DNA of 64,000 bases from Pseudomonadota bacterium (GCA_020161695.1 JAIUOO010000001.1:248001-312000); one strand, 5' to 3'; counted from the first letter of the stretch, positions 34,395 to 43,755 are shown. Notes: a model not told the origin generated them from the letters alone. Translations and numbers: made by a program.

Positions 34395-35107
34395 GCGCGC
34401 CCGAGCTCGACCTGCGCCATGGCCACGCGGCCCGCGACGTCGGCGAGGCGGCGAGCCGCTGCTTCGACCTCATGATTGCGATCGCCGCGCTCATCGTCCT
34501 GTCGCCGGTCTTCCTCGCCGTGATGGTGGCCATCTGGATCGAGGGCGGCAGGCCGCTCTTCTTCGCGCAAGTTCGACTCGGTCGCGGCGGGCGGCCCTTC
34601 GTCATGTACAAGTTCCGCAAGTTCGCCGCCGCCAGCGGCACGGACGGATGCCCGCTCACCGTCGCGGGGGACATGCGGCTGACGGCTGTGGGGGCCTTCC
34701 TGGCCGCGACCAAGCTCGACGAACTGCCGCAGCTCTGGAACGTGCTGCGCGGCGACATGGCGATCGTCGGTCCGCGGCCGGAATCCATGGCCTTTGCGGA
34801 TTGCTTCCGCGGCGCCTTCGAGCATGTCCTCGACTTCAAGCCCGGACTGCTCGGGCCGAGCCAGATCTATTTCCGCAACGAGTGCCGCTTCTACCCGGCG
34901 GATGCGGACCCGACCACCTTCTACCGGGAGGTCCTGTTCCCGGCCAAGGCACGGCTGGACCTCGCCTATTTCCCGCACCGGACCCTCGCATCCGACTTCG
35001 CGCTGCTGGTGCGCGGCGTGCTGGCGGTGCTCGGCTGGGCGCCGGCGAGGAGCGCGGCCGGCGACCGCGCCGGCCCGGCGGACGTGCGCATGCCGGGTCA
35101 TTCGTGA
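34391..35107 (+). CDS. Sugar transferase (PglC/WcaJ-type phosphoglycosyl transferase)
   Basis: Starts polysaccharide repeat-unit synthesis by moving a phospho-sugar from an NDP-sugar to undecaprenyl phosphate. The product is 238 residues, the small PglC-like form with one N-terminal re-entrant hydrophobic segment (CFDLMIAIAALIVLSPVFLA, about 24-43). QVRLGRGGRPFVMYKFRKF and the acidic dyad in KLDELPQLWNVLRGDMAIVGPRP are catalytic-core motifs. It overlaps the aminotransferase gene by four bases (ATGA). Its sugar donor may be the amino sugar made by the neighbouring enzymes. Confidence 0.92.
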   Translation: MSAPELDLRHGHAARDVGEAASRCFDLMIAIAALIVLSPVFLAVMVAIWIEGGRPLFFAQVRLGRGGRPFVMYKFRKFAAASGTDGCPLTVAGDMRLTAVGAFLAATKLDELPQLWNVLRGDMAIVGPRPESMAFADCFRGAFEHVLDFKPGLLGPSQIYFRNECRFYPADADPTTFYREVLFPAKARLDLAYFPHRTLASDFALLVRGVLAVLGWAPARSAAGDRAGPADVRMPGHS

Positions 35108-35136
35108 GGCCGCACGGAGCAGGGAGGCGCTGCGCC

Positions 35137-36144
35137 ATGGACTACAGGGGCATGAAGGTTCTCGTCACCGGCGCCGACGGCTTCATCGGCTCGCACCTGA
35201 CGGAGGCTCTGGTCGAGGCTGGCGCCCACGTGACGGCGCTGGCGCTCTACAACTCCTTCGACAGCCACGGCTGGCTCGACGATGTGCCGGAGCCGGTGCG
35301 GCAGAACCTGACGATGATCCGCGGCGACGTGCGCGATGCCGCCTTCGTCGCCCGCATCGTCCAGGGCCAGCACGTGGTGTTCCACCTCGCGGCCCTCATC
35401 GCCATCCCGCATTCCTATGCCGCCGCGCAGTCCTATGTGGAGACCAACGTCATCGGCACGCTCAACGTGCTCGAGGCGGCGCGCCAGTACGGCACCGAGC
35501 GCGTGATCCACACCTCCACCAGCGAGGTCTACGGCACGGCGCAGACCATGCCGATCGCCGAGAGCCACCCGCTGCAGGGCCAGTCGCCCTATTCGGCCTC
35601 CAAGATCGGCGCCGACATGATGACCGAAGCATATGCCCGGTCGTTCGGGCTGCCGGCGGTGATCCTCCGGCCGTTCAACACGTTCGGCCCGCGCCAGAGC
35701 GAAAGGGCGATCATCCCGACCATCATCCGCCAGGCGCTGGATCCCGGCTGCGAGGCGATCATGGTCGGCGACACCACGCCGGTGCGCGACCTGACCTATG
35801 TCGACGACACGGTGGCCGCCTTCCTGGCCGCGGGGAACGCGCCGGGGATCGAATTCGGGCGGCCCTACAATGCCGGCTGCGGCAAGGCCGTGACGGTGGC
35901 CGACCTGATCGAGATCATTCGCGGCCTTACCGGCACGACCAAGCCCGTGCGGCGCGACGAGGCGCGGATGCGCCCGGTCAATTCCGAGGTGCGGGCGCTG
36001 CTCGCCGACAATGCCCTGCTGCGCCGCGAGACGGGCTGGCGGCCCGGCACCAGCCTCAGTGAAGGCCTCGAAAAGACCATCGCCTGGTGGCGCGGTCGCA
36101 TGGGCGCCGGCCGGGTGCGCCGCGAGAAGGATTTCATCACATGA
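35137..36144 (+). CDS. NAD-dependent 4,6-dehydratase (LegB-like SDR)
   Basis: This is an extended short-chain dehydrogenase of 335 residues. MKVLVTGADGFIGSHLTEAL is the NAD site; STSEVYGTA and QSPYSASKIGADMM are catalytic (S, Y-x3-K). The segment ALYNSFDSHGWLDDVP is shared with LegB and related UDP-sugar 4,6-dehydratases, and RPFNTFGPRQSERAIIPTII follows. It would make a 4-keto-6-deoxy sugar nucleotide, which the aminotransferase at 33258 would aminate. Start at 35137 has AGGGAGG eight bases upstream. The next gene overlaps its stop by four bases. Confidence 0.9.
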   Translation: MDYRGMKVLVTGADGFIGSHLTEALVEAGAHVTALALYNSFDSHGWLDDVPEPVRQNLTMIRGDVRDAAFVARIVQGQHVVFHLAALIAIPHSYAAAQSYVETNVIGTLNVLEAARQYGTERVIHTSTSEVYGTAQTMPIAESHPLQGQSPYSASKIGADMMTEAYARSFGLPAVILRPFNTFGPRQSERAIIPTIIRQALDPGCEAIMVGDTTPVRDLTYVDDTVAAFLAAGNAPGIEFGRPYNAGCGKAVTVADLIEIIRGLTGTTKPVRRDEARMRPVNSEVRALLADNALLRRETGWRPGTSLSEGLEKTIAWWRGRMGAGRVRREKDFIT

Positions 36145-37430
36145 ACCGGCCCGTCAGGGCCGGGCGCCGGCGTCTGATCGGATCGGTCGCGGCCGCCGCC
36201 ACGATCGCGGTCCTTTCCGGATGGGCGTCGGCGTTCTCCGACAACCTCTCCGGCGCCAGGGTCATCCCGGCACCGGAGACTGCGCTGCCGGGCTATCTCC
36301 AGCCCAGCCGCGACCCCGCCTACGGGACGCCCTACACGCGCATCACCGATCCGGGCGCGACGCTGGGAGCGGGCATAGCCTGTGGCCGCGACATGTGCCG
36401 CCACCGCTATTCAAGCGCGCAGGCGTGGAACGCCGACCAGAGCCTGCTGCTCATCCCGATCGGCTGCGGCGGATTGTGCTTCTTCGACGGCCGCACCTAC
36501 GAGCCGCTGTTCCGCCGCGCCCGTTTCGGCGAATGCGAATGGCATCCCCTGCGTCCCGAAGCGATGATCTGCGTGACGCCCTCCGCCGTGCTGATCTGGG
36601 AGCCGAAGAGCGCGCGCGAGCAGGTGCTCTACCGGGCATCGAACTATCGCGACCTCAAATTCGGCCCCAACAAGGGCAATCCCTCGAATGACGGGCGCTG
36701 GATCGCCATCCGCGCCCTCGCCCCGGGTGGCGGCGAAGTGGTGTTCGCCTTCGATCTCGCCGAGCAGCGCAAGGGGGCCGACATCCCCCTTCAGGGGCTG
36801 CCCGGCCGCACCAATTCCTGCACCATCTCGCCGCTCGGCCTGCATGTCGCCTGCTTCCAGAACGTGCCGGACGGCACCGACCAGGCATTCATCTTCTCTC
36901 GGGACGGCAACCTCGTTCAGCGCTGGCCGGAGCACCATCGTCCAGGTCACGGCGACATGACCGTCGATGCCGATGGCAGCGAGGTCTATGTCGGCATCAG
37001 CAAGGCGCCGCCGGACCGCTATTTCATCATCAAGCGGCGACTCACCGATGGCGCCGTGACGGTTCTCGCGCCGACAGGCGAAGGCCAGCACGCCTCGCTG
37101 CGCTCGACCGGCCGGCCGGGCTGGGTCTTCGTCACCTATGCGGGCGATCCGGCGGCAGTCGCGCGGCGGCCGGGCTGGGCACCGTTCGCGCGCGAGGTCG
37201 TCGCGCTGAAGATCGACGGCAGCGGCGAGTTCCGCCGCGTCGTTCACACCCATAGCGTCCGGCACGACTACTGGAACGAGGCTCAGGCCTCGCCGTCGCC
37301 GGACGGCACCCAGATCATCTGGGCAAGCAACTGGAACCGGCCGGGCGGCCCGATCCACGCCTTCGTCGCCCGGCTCGACTGGCCGGCACGCGCGGCCGCC
37401 GCAGAACCCGTGATGGAGCCGCCGAGATGA
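36141..37430 (+). CDS. Secreted beta-propeller-like protein of the polysaccharide operon
   Basis: The 429-residue product has a probable N-terminal signal (RRRLIGSVAAAATIAVLSGWASA). Repeated blade-like segments follow (NADQSLLLIPIGCGGLCFFDG, NDGRWIAIRALAP, SPDGTQIIWASNW), giving about six or seven blades of a TolB-like or oligogalacturonate-lyase-like propeller. Several cysteines are paired closely (CGRDMCRH, GCGGLC, GECEW). It overlaps the dehydratase gene and the exporter gene by four bases each, so it is firmly part of the operon. A polysaccharide-binding or trimming role in the periplasm is an inference. Confidence 0.75.
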   Translation: MNRPVRAGRRRLIGSVAAAATIAVLSGWASAFSDNLSGARVIPAPETALPGYLQPSRDPAYGTPYTRITDPGATLGAGIACGRDMCRHRYSSAQAWNADQSLLLIPIGCGGLCFFDGRTYEPLFRRARFGECEWHPLRPEAMICVTPSAVLIWEPKSAREQVLYRASNYRDLKFGPNKGNPSNDGRWIAIRALAPGGGEVVFAFDLAEQRKGADIPLQGLPGRTNSCTISPLGLHVACFQNVPDGTDQAFIFSRDGNLVQRWPEHHRPGHGDMTVDADGSEVYVGISKAPPDRYFIIKRRLTDGAVTVLAPTGEGQHASLRSTGRPGWVFVTYAGDPAAVARRPGWAPFAREVVALKIDGSGEFRRVVHTHSVRHDYWNEAQASPSPDGTQIIWASNWNRPGGPIHAFVARLDWPARAAAAEPVMEPPR

Positions 37431-38692
37431 CCCGCAGCAGGCCTTCCCTCCTCCTCGCCGCCTCGCTTCTCTGCCTTGGCCTCGCAGCGCCGCCGCAGTC
37501 TGCGCGTGCGGATGGCCCCTACCGGCTGGCTCCGGGCGATACCGTCGAGATCGGTCTCGCCGTGCTCGGCGACCAGCGCCAGCGCGCCATGGTCCAGGCT
37601 GATGGAACCATCGCCCTGCCCTGGACCGGCCGCGTGATGGTCGGCGGGCTGACGGCGGCGGAGTTCCAGGCGCGCATGGAGGCGCTGCTGCCGAACCGTG
37701 TGCTGCGCAGCCGCACGCCGGACGGGCGCGAGCACATCATCTCGGTGCGGCCCGAGGACATCTTCGTCTCGGTGGCGGAATTCCGGCCCGTCTATGTCAC
37801 CGGCGACGTGCTCACCCCCGGCCAGCAGACCTATCGGCCGCAGATGACCGTCCGGCAGGTGGTGACGGCGGCCGGCGGCTACAGCCTGCTGCGCTCGCGC
37901 GCCACGCAGACCGGCACCGACCCGGCCGACCTGCGCCGCGACCATGACACGCTGTGGACCGAGTATCTGCGCGAATACTACCGCATCCTGCGCACCCGCG
38001 CCGAGCTTGCCGGCCATGACAGTTTCGACCTGACCCCGCCGCGCTCGTCGCCGCTGCCGTCGTCCGTCCCCGACAGCATCGGCCAGGCCGAGCTGGAATC
38101 GCTGAAGGTGACGCAGGCCGATTTCCGCCTCGAAGGCGCCTATCTCACCCGCGCCGCGCGGGAAACGCAGGAACAGGCCGTCGTGCTCGCCCGGCGCGAG
38201 CAGGAGGAGGAAAAGGGCGTCGAGGCGGACACTGCCGAGCTCGAGCGCATCAACCGCCTCTATGGCGGTGGCAATCTGGTCAGCCAGCGCGTCAGCGAGA
38301 GCCGCCGCGCCGTCCTCCTGTCCTCGTCGCGGCGCCTCGAGACCACGGTCCAGCTCATGCGCGCGCGCCGGCAGGCGGACGATTACGCGCGCCAGCTCGA
38401 ACGGCTGGGCAACCAGCGGCAGAACACGCTCCTGCTGCAGTTGCGGGACGCCAGCACGCGCCTTGCCGACCTCGCCCTGCGCATCCAGGCGGTTGGCGAG
38501 AAGCTCCGGCCGAGCGGCGGCGCGGTTTCGGCGCCCGGCCCCGGCGCGACGACCACGACCACCCTTGTCGTGACGCGCAAGGTCGGCGAGCAGTGGCAGC
38601 GACTGCCGGTGACGGAGGATACCGACGTGCTGCCCGGCGATGTCGTGGAAGCGGTGCTGCGCTCCGAGGCGACCGCCGCCGTCGCGAACTGA
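37427..38692 (+). CDS. Polysaccharide export protein (ExoF/Wza family)
   Basis: This is a periplasmic/outer-membrane exporter component of 421 residues. After a signal peptide (ending ARA, residue about 28) comes the Poly_export domain (YRLAPGDTVEIGLAVLGD, about 32-49), an SLBB-like segment (VYVTGDVLTPGQQTYRPQMTVRQVVTAAGG), and a long coiled coil in residues about 215-360. Unlike Wza it lacks a lipobox Cys; the coiled-coil layout is that of rhizobial ExoF. It is last in the plus-strand operon and probably partners with the ExoP/Wzc-like protein at 43756-45948. Confidence 0.9.
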   Translation: MTRSRPSLLLAASLLCLGLAAPPQSARADGPYRLAPGDTVEIGLAVLGDQRQRAMVQADGTIALPWTGRVMVGGLTAAEFQARMEALLPNRVLRSRTPDGREHIISVRPEDIFVSVAEFRPVYVTGDVLTPGQQTYRPQMTVRQVVTAAGGYSLLRSRATQTGTDPADLRRDHDTLWTEYLREYYRILRTRAELAGHDSFDLTPPRSSPLPSSVPDSIGQAELESLKVTQADFRLEGAYLTRAARETQEQAVVLARREQEEEKGVEADTAELERINRLYGGGNLVSQRVSESRRAVLLSSSRRLETTVQLMRARRQADDYARQLERLGNQRQNTLLLQLRDASTRLADLALRIQAVGEKLRPSGGAVSAPGPGATTTTTLVVTRKVGEQWQRLPVTEDTDVLPGDVVEAVLRSEATAAVAN

Positions 38693-38713
38693 GCTGGCGA
38701 TCAGCCGCATCAG

Positions 38714-38740
38714 GGCCGGCGTCTCACCGCGCCGGCCTTT
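38714..38740 (+). terminator. Intrinsic terminator of the plus-strand polysaccharide operon
   Basis: GGCCGGCG / CGCCGGCC forms an eight-base-pair stem with an eight-base loop followed by TTTCC. It lies 22 bp after the exporter stop, between convergent operons. The short U run favours termination of the plus-strand transcript. Confidence 0.6.
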
Positions 38741-38746
38741 CCGCGT

Positions 38747-41593
38747 TCAGATATGGCCGAACTGGAGCGCCGACAGGATGAGCGGCAGGTTGTGCGCCAG
38801 ATGCGGCGGCACGACCAGATCGAGGTGCCCGCCGGCAATCGGCACGATGTCCAGCCCGCCGACCATGCGCCGCCAGCCGAGATCGTCCGACAGGCCCCGC
38901 CGCTCGCAGCGGAACAGCGTGCCGGTGATCGGCAGCGGCGGCTCCTGCGGCCCGCCGAGCCACCGTCCCATGGCGCGCATCCTGAGCACCTCTTCCAGCT
39001 CCAGCCGCAGCATGAAGCGGGTTCCTGAAAGCCGGCCCGGCAGGGTCCTCGCCAACAGCCGGCCGAACCCCGCCTCGCAGCCGAGCCGCACAGCCAGTTT
39101 TGCGACGCTGCGGCAGAGCATGCGATAGATCGTGACGCGGTGCGTGCGGACCCGCTGGATCGCGCGCGCCACCGCCTCGCCCGGCTGGTGGCGCCGGCCG
39201 TCGACATTGGTGTCGAGGATGCCGAGGAAGCGGATCTGCCGGCCGTCCGCCAGCAAGCGGCTGGCGGTCTCGAAAGCGACTGCGCCCCCGAGCGAGTAGC
39301 CGAGCAGGCGGATTTCGCCGCGCGGCTGGGCCGCCCGGATCTGGGCGAAGGCATTGTCGGTCATTGCGGCGACGGTCTGCTGGCCGTCGAGAATGGCGTC
39401 GAGGCCCGGGTAGCGGATCGGCACCACGCGGACGACGCGGCCCATCTCGCCGCCGAATGCGGCCATGCTCGGCCCGTAGCCGACCGAACCGGGGAACAGG
39501 AACAGGATCGGCCGGGCGTCATCGTCGGCGCGAGCCGCAAGCGGGTCGTCGTCGGGCGGGCTCGATACCGCCTCGACCATCTCCTCGAAGCTCATGTCGA
39601 TGCGGTAGGCCTCCATGCGCAGCTCGCGGCCGAGCGCCGTCTCGATGTCGAGCACGCATTGGAGGAGCTTCAGCGAGTCGCCGCCGGCCTCGTCCCAGCG
39701 GCCATGCGCCTCGGCCGTCCGCAAGGTCGCCTTCCATATCCGCTCGACCACCGCGCGTTCATTGGACGGCGCCACACTCTCCTGCCGGTCTGGTCTGGCG
39801 GCGCTGTCGCGGGCGCGGATGCGCAGTTCGCCGTCGAGGCGGCGCAGCGCCTGCGCGTCCATCTTGCCGCCCGGCAGCCTCGGCAGGTCGGGCAGGACAT
39901 GGAGGCGGGCGGGGTGCAGCGACGGCGGCAGGCTGCGCCGCACCGACTGGCGAAGCGCCTCGACCGGATCGCCGCCCTCCTGCCGGGGAACCACGAAGGC
40001 GACGAGTTCGCCCGCCTCGGTCGGCAGCGCCGCGGCGTCGGCGACCAGCGGCGACTGCCGCAGCACGACCTCCAGTTCCGCCGGCTCCACCCGGCGGCCG
40101 TTGATCTTCAGCTGCCGCCCCTTGCGACCGACGATGCGAACCAGACCATCGGCGGCGACGGTCACCAGATCCCCGGTCGGCAGGATGCGCCGGCCGGGAC
40201 TCTCGGGGTCGGCCGCCAATGGCACGACGCCACCGCCCGACCAGTGGCCGAGCGCCACATAGGGACTGCTGATGACGAGTTCGCCGGTTCCACCGGGTGG
40301 AACCGGCCGGCCGTCCTCGCCGAACACCGCATAGGCGATGCCGGGCAGCAGGTAGCCGGCGGGCACGCCGACGCCATCCCCGGGCGCCGCCTCGCCGGGA
40401 AACCACTGCGATCCCGTCGTCTCGGTCGACGAATAGCTCACCTGCACCCGGCAGCCGGCCGGAGCGACGGCGCGCACCGCTGCGATGTCGTCCCACAGGA
40501 TGCGCTCGCCGGCGATGCGGACGATCCGCAGCGAGGCGAAATCGTCGCCGCCCTCCCGCATCAGCGCGCGAAGCAGGGCCGGCACGATATAGACCACCGT
40601 CGCCCCGGCCATGCGGAACCGGCGCCGCACGCCGCGCAGGCCCGCGGCCTCGACATCGACGATCTGCAGGGTTGCCCCGGTCGTCAGGGCGGAGAGCACT
40701 TCCCGGCAGCCGGCAATGGTGGCCGCGCCGCTCAGCGGCATCAGGACGTCGCCGGGCCCGATGTGGCAGGCATCGACATATTGGTGGACACGCTGCAGCA
40801 GGCTGCGCTCGCTGTTGACGATGCCCTTGGGGCGGCCCGTGCTGCCGGACGTGTAGAGGACGACGGCCGGACGGTCGACCGAAGCGGTCATGCCGGAACC
40901 GACGGTCCGGTGTGGCGGCGCTGGCGCCAGCGCAGCCGTCGCGTCGATCCAGCGGATGGCCGGCGATGCGGGCCAGTCTGCCGGGCGGCTGGCGCCGATC
41001 CCGACCACCGCGGGCAGCCGCGCATCGGCGACGATGTCGAGGATGCGCTGCGGCGGATCACGCGGGTTGAGCGGCACGACCAGCCGGTCGCATTCGAGGC
41101 CGGCGAGCATGCCGACCGGGAACCAGGCCGAGTTGCCGAGCAGCAGCCCGACCGCCTCGCCCTGCGCCGTGACCGCGGAAATCCGGTCCGACAGCGAAGA
41201 AACCGCCTCAACCAGCTGGCGGTAGGAGAGCGCGACCGCGTCATCCACCACAGCGGGCTTGTCGGGAAACGCGGCGGCCATCCGCCGCACATGCTGCATT
41301 ACCGGCACCCCGGCGAACTGCGCGCCGAGCGGCTCGAAGGGATGGTCGACGGGGCCGCCCGCGTCCAGTTCCCTGCGCGGCGGCATCGACCATACGAAGG
41401 ACGACGGGGGCGCTGCCGGAACCTCGCGCCGGACGGGGCCGTCGTCGATCGGGGCGCCCCCTGTCGTCCGGCGGCTGTTCACTTCGAGCATGGACGGCTC
41501 CGTTCCCCGCATTGTCGTCCTAGGCGGCGGCCGGAGTGGCGACATCGTGCGATCGGAGGAGGTTCCGGCCGGAACGCCACCAACCCGCGTCAT
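38747..41593 (-). CDS. NRPS-like adenylation-carrier-thioesterase protein
   Basis: The 948-residue single-module protein has an adenylation domain (about 95-590; A3 YTSGSTGRPKG at 247-257, GELVISSPYVA, PTGDL, GRKGRQLKINGRRVEP, A10 Lys K577), a phosphopantetheine carrier domain (GGDSLKLL, Ser640) and a thioesterase (LLGYSLGGAVAFE, nucleophile Ser767). There is no condensation or reductase domain. In the substrate-binding core the Asp that holds the alpha-amino group in amino-acid-activating domains seems replaced (PLSGAATIAG), suggesting a substrate without an alpha-amine. The ATG at 41593 has GGAGGGAA upstream. It ends the minus-strand polysaccharide block, so it may make or attach an acyl group on the polymer (inference). 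Confidence 0.88.
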   Translation of the reverse strand: MTRVGGVPAGTSSDRTMSPLRPPPRTTMRGTEPSMLEVNSRRTTGGAPIDDGPVRREVPAAPPSSFVWSMPPRRELDAGGPVDHPFEPLGAQFAGVPVMQHVRRMAAAFPDKPAVVDDAVALSYRQLVEAVSSLSDRISAVTAQGEAVGLLLGNSAWFPVGMLAGLECDRLVVPLNPRDPPQRILDIVADARLPAVVGIGASRPADWPASPAIRWIDATAALAPAPPHRTVGSGMTASVDRPAVVLYTSGSTGRPKGIVNSERSLLQRVHQYVDACHIGPGDVLMPLSGAATIAGCREVLSALTTGATLQIVDVEAAGLRGVRRRFRMAGATVVYIVPALLRALMREGGDDFASLRIVRIAGERILWDDIAAVRAVAPAGCRVQVSYSSTETTGSQWFPGEAAPGDGVGVPAGYLLPGIAYAVFGEDGRPVPPGGTGELVISSPYVALGHWSGGGVVPLAADPESPGRRILPTGDLVTVAADGLVRIVGRKGRQLKINGRRVEPAELEVVLRQSPLVADAAALPTEAGELVAFVVPRQEGGDPVEALRQSVRRSLPPSLHPARLHVLPDLPRLPGGKMDAQALRRLDGELRIRARDSAARPDRQESVAPSNERAVVERIWKATLRTAEAHGRWDEAGGDSLKLLQCVLDIETALGRELRMEAYRIDMSFEEMVEAVSSPPDDDPLAARADDDARPILFLFPGSVGYGPSMAAFGGEMGRVVRVVPIRYPGLDAILDGQQTVAAMTDNAFAQIRAAQPRGEIRLLGYSLGGAVAFETASRLLADGRQIRFLGILDTNVDGRRHQPGEAVARAIQRVRTHRVTIYRMLCRSVAKLAVRLGCEAGFGRLLARTLPGRLSGTRFMLRLELEEVLRMRAMGRWLGGPQEPPLPITGTLFRCERRGLSDDLGWRRMVGGLDIVPIAGGHLDLVVPPHLAHNLPLILSALQFGHI

Positions 41594-41597
41594 GGGT

Positions 41598-43754
41598 TCA
41601 ATTCCCTCCCGCCGGGATCTGCCGCACGGCACGCGAACGCAGGCGCTCCGAAACAGCGCAGGCGAGCCCCGGCAGGAGATCGAGCCGGCGGTAGATGCTC
41701 ACCGCCATGATGATGTTCCAGACGACGATCACCAGTGTGGTCGCCACCGCCGCGCCGATGCCCCCGAACAGCTTGATGCCGATGAGGCAGCCCGCGACGT
41801 TGAGCGCCGCGCTGACGGCCATGGCGAGCGCCGCCGCCCGCTCCTGACCCGTCATCGTCATCAGGTGCTGCTGCGGCCCCATCGCGGCGGCGATGAGCTG
41901 GCCGAGAACGAGCAGGCGCGCGATCTGGGCTCCTTGCACGAAATCCTCGCCGAAGAAGCGCAGCACGGGCTCCATGAAGATGAGGAGCGGCGCGGCCAGG
42001 AGGCCCGATACGGCGAAGGACAGGAGCGCGGCGCGTGCGAAGAGCCGCTGCAGGCCGGCATGGTCATCGCGTGCGTGAAGATCCGCCGCCGTCGGCGCGA
42101 ACATCGTGCCGACCGCGACGCGCGGCAGCAGGATCAGCGTGGCGATGCTGAAGCCGAGCGCAAAGATGCCGGCCTCGCGGATATGTTCCAGCCAGCCCAG
42201 CAGGATGACGCCGGTGCGGACCATGAGGACGTCGAGCAGCGACAACACCGTCATCGGCAGCACGGTCGCGCACCATTGGGCGACGGAGAAGGCCGGACGC
42301 ACGCCCTTCAGGTAGGCCGGCCAAATCCGCAGCATGAGCACGAAGGCGAGGCAGGCGGTGAGCACCGAACTGACCAGCAGAGCGGTCAGGACGCCGGTGG
42401 CGTCCACCGGTCGGATGGCGAAAGCCGCCATGACCGCGACCAGTGCCGACAAAAGCGCATCGCGGGCGATCCGTTCGGGCAGAAGCGCCGTGACCACCCC
42501 GCCGAAGGCGCGCACCAGCGCCGCGCTGATCAGGTACATGGTCATCGCCGGAATCGTAGCCATGCCGATCAGCAGCCCCGCCTCCTTGGCATCCGGAATG
42601 TGCGCGGCGACCGCGACGATCACCGCCGTTCCGATCGCGGCGAGGACCAGCGATGCGAAGGCCGAAACGCCGATTGCGAACAGCACGACACCCCGAACCA
42701 GAGCCCATTCCTCGCGCGCCGCATGGACCGGCACGAAGCGCAGCACGGCGACGTGAAAGCCGAGTGTCGCGATGTAGGAGAGGAACGAGGTCCAGGCCAG
42801 CACGTAGGAGAAGATGCCGAAGCCGTCCGTGCCGATCAGGCGCGCGATCTGCAACTGCACCAGGCTGGTGAGCACCGCACCGCCGACATAGAGCGCGAAG
42901 GCCTGCGCGCTCGCGCTGGTCATGCGCTGCCCGAGATCCGCCTCCTTCTCCGTCCGCGATCTCTGGTCCTGTCCGATTTCCGTGGGACGATCAGGCGGCG
43001 GCGCATCGCCCGGCACCTTCGCGACCTTCCCGAGACGCTGCGCGACCTCGTACTCGATCTTGTCCAGCGCGGCGCCGAGCGAGACGCTGTCCAGCGATCG
43101 CACCTGGATGATCGAGCCGCCGCGCTGTTCAAGCAGCCACTGGATTCGATCCGCGATGGGCCCGGCGGCCAGATTGGTCGTGAGCTCGGCGTCGAAGAAC
43201 TGCTCCATTCGCGGCTCGCGGTCGGACCGGTCTCGCAGACGACGTTCAAGGAGTTCGCGGGGAGCATCGAGGCGAACCACGAGGTCAGCCTGTGGTGCCG
43301 CCTCCAGCGCGCCCGCGAGCGCATGGTCGTCGGCCGCGTGGCTGAAGGCCGCGAGCGAACAGACCGCCTGCAGATAGGCCTGGTCGAAGATCACGACCCG
43401 GCTCGTTTGGGCGTTGCGCTTCCAGCAGCGCGACAGGCGCAGGATGTATTGCCAGAAGCGCAGCATCCAGACCGGGCTCTTGGGCGGAAGCAGCCGGATC
43501 AGCGAGGTTGTCAGCCGCAGTTCCTGCCGGTGCTTGCGCGGCTGGAACACCGTCGCCAGCGTCCTCAGGAATGCGCGACCCACCCGTCCGAGCGCGGAGA
43601 TGCTGCCGCCGGGATCGACGGATCGTCCGGAATCGCCCTGCCGGTGGCTGAGCACCACGGCCGTGGAATGACCCTGACGCTGGAGCCGCTGGCAGAGCGC
43701 CAGGGCCAATGTGGTCTTGCCGGAGCCGGGCGGGCCGAACAGTTCGATGATCAT
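41598..43754 (-). CDS. Fusion of a P-loop kinase-like domain with a Wzx-type flippase
   Basis: The 718-residue protein has two parts. Residues 1-245 form a P-loop NMP/dTMP-kinase-like domain: ELFGPPGSGKTTLALAL (K13), VVIFDQAY (about 121-128), and the lid-like VVRLDAPRELLERRLRDR. A charged linker follows, and residues 278-718 form a polysaccharide flippase of the MOP superfamily with about 12-14 helices, beginning MTSASAQAFALYVGGAVLTSLVQLQ. The start at 43754 has GGAGG seven bases upstream. An internal ATG at 42923 could start a free flippase, but its AAGGAGG is 16 bases away. The flippase should move lipid-linked repeat units across the inner membrane; the role of the kinase is unknown. Confidence 0.85.
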   Translation of the reverse strand: MIIELFGPPGSGKTTLALALCQRLQRQGHSTAVVLSHRQGDSGRSVDPGGSISALGRVGRAFLRTLATVFQPRKHRQELRLTTSLIRLLPPKSPVWMLRFWQYILRLSRCWKRNAQTSRVVIFDQAYLQAVCSLAAFSHAADDHALAGALEAAPQADLVVRLDAPRELLERRLRDRSDREPRMEQFFDAELTTNLAAGPIADRIQWLLEQRGGSIIQVRSLDSVSLGAALDKIEYEVAQRLGKVAKVPGDAPPPDRPTEIGQDQRSRTEKEADLGQRMTSASAQAFALYVGGAVLTSLVQLQIARLIGTDGFGIFSYVLAWTSFLSYIATLGFHVAVLRFVPVHAAREEWALVRGVVLFAIGVSAFASLVLAAIGTAVIVAVAAHIPDAKEAGLLIGMATIPAMTMYLISAALVRAFGGVVTALLPERIARDALLSALVAVMAAFAIRPVDATGVLTALLVSSVLTACLAFVLMLRIWPAYLKGVRPAFSVAQWCATVLPMTVLSLLDVLMVRTGVILLGWLEHIREAGIFALGFSIATLILLPRVAVGTMFAPTAADLHARDDHAGLQRLFARAALLSFAVSGLLAAPLLIFMEPVLRFFGEDFVQGAQIARLLVLGQLIAAAMGPQQHLMTMTGQERAAALAMAVSAALNVAGCLIGIKLFGGIGAAVATTLVIVVWNIIMAVSIYRRLDLLPGLACAVSERLRSRAVRQIPAGGN

Positions 43755-43755
43755 G

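Noticed and set aside
41259..43754. Two separate genes (kinase and flippase) instead of a fusion
   Set aside because: The reading frame is continuous with no stop, and the internal ATG at 42923 has its purine box too far away. A sequencing error cannot be excluded from one sequence, so internal initiation is mentioned as an alternative.
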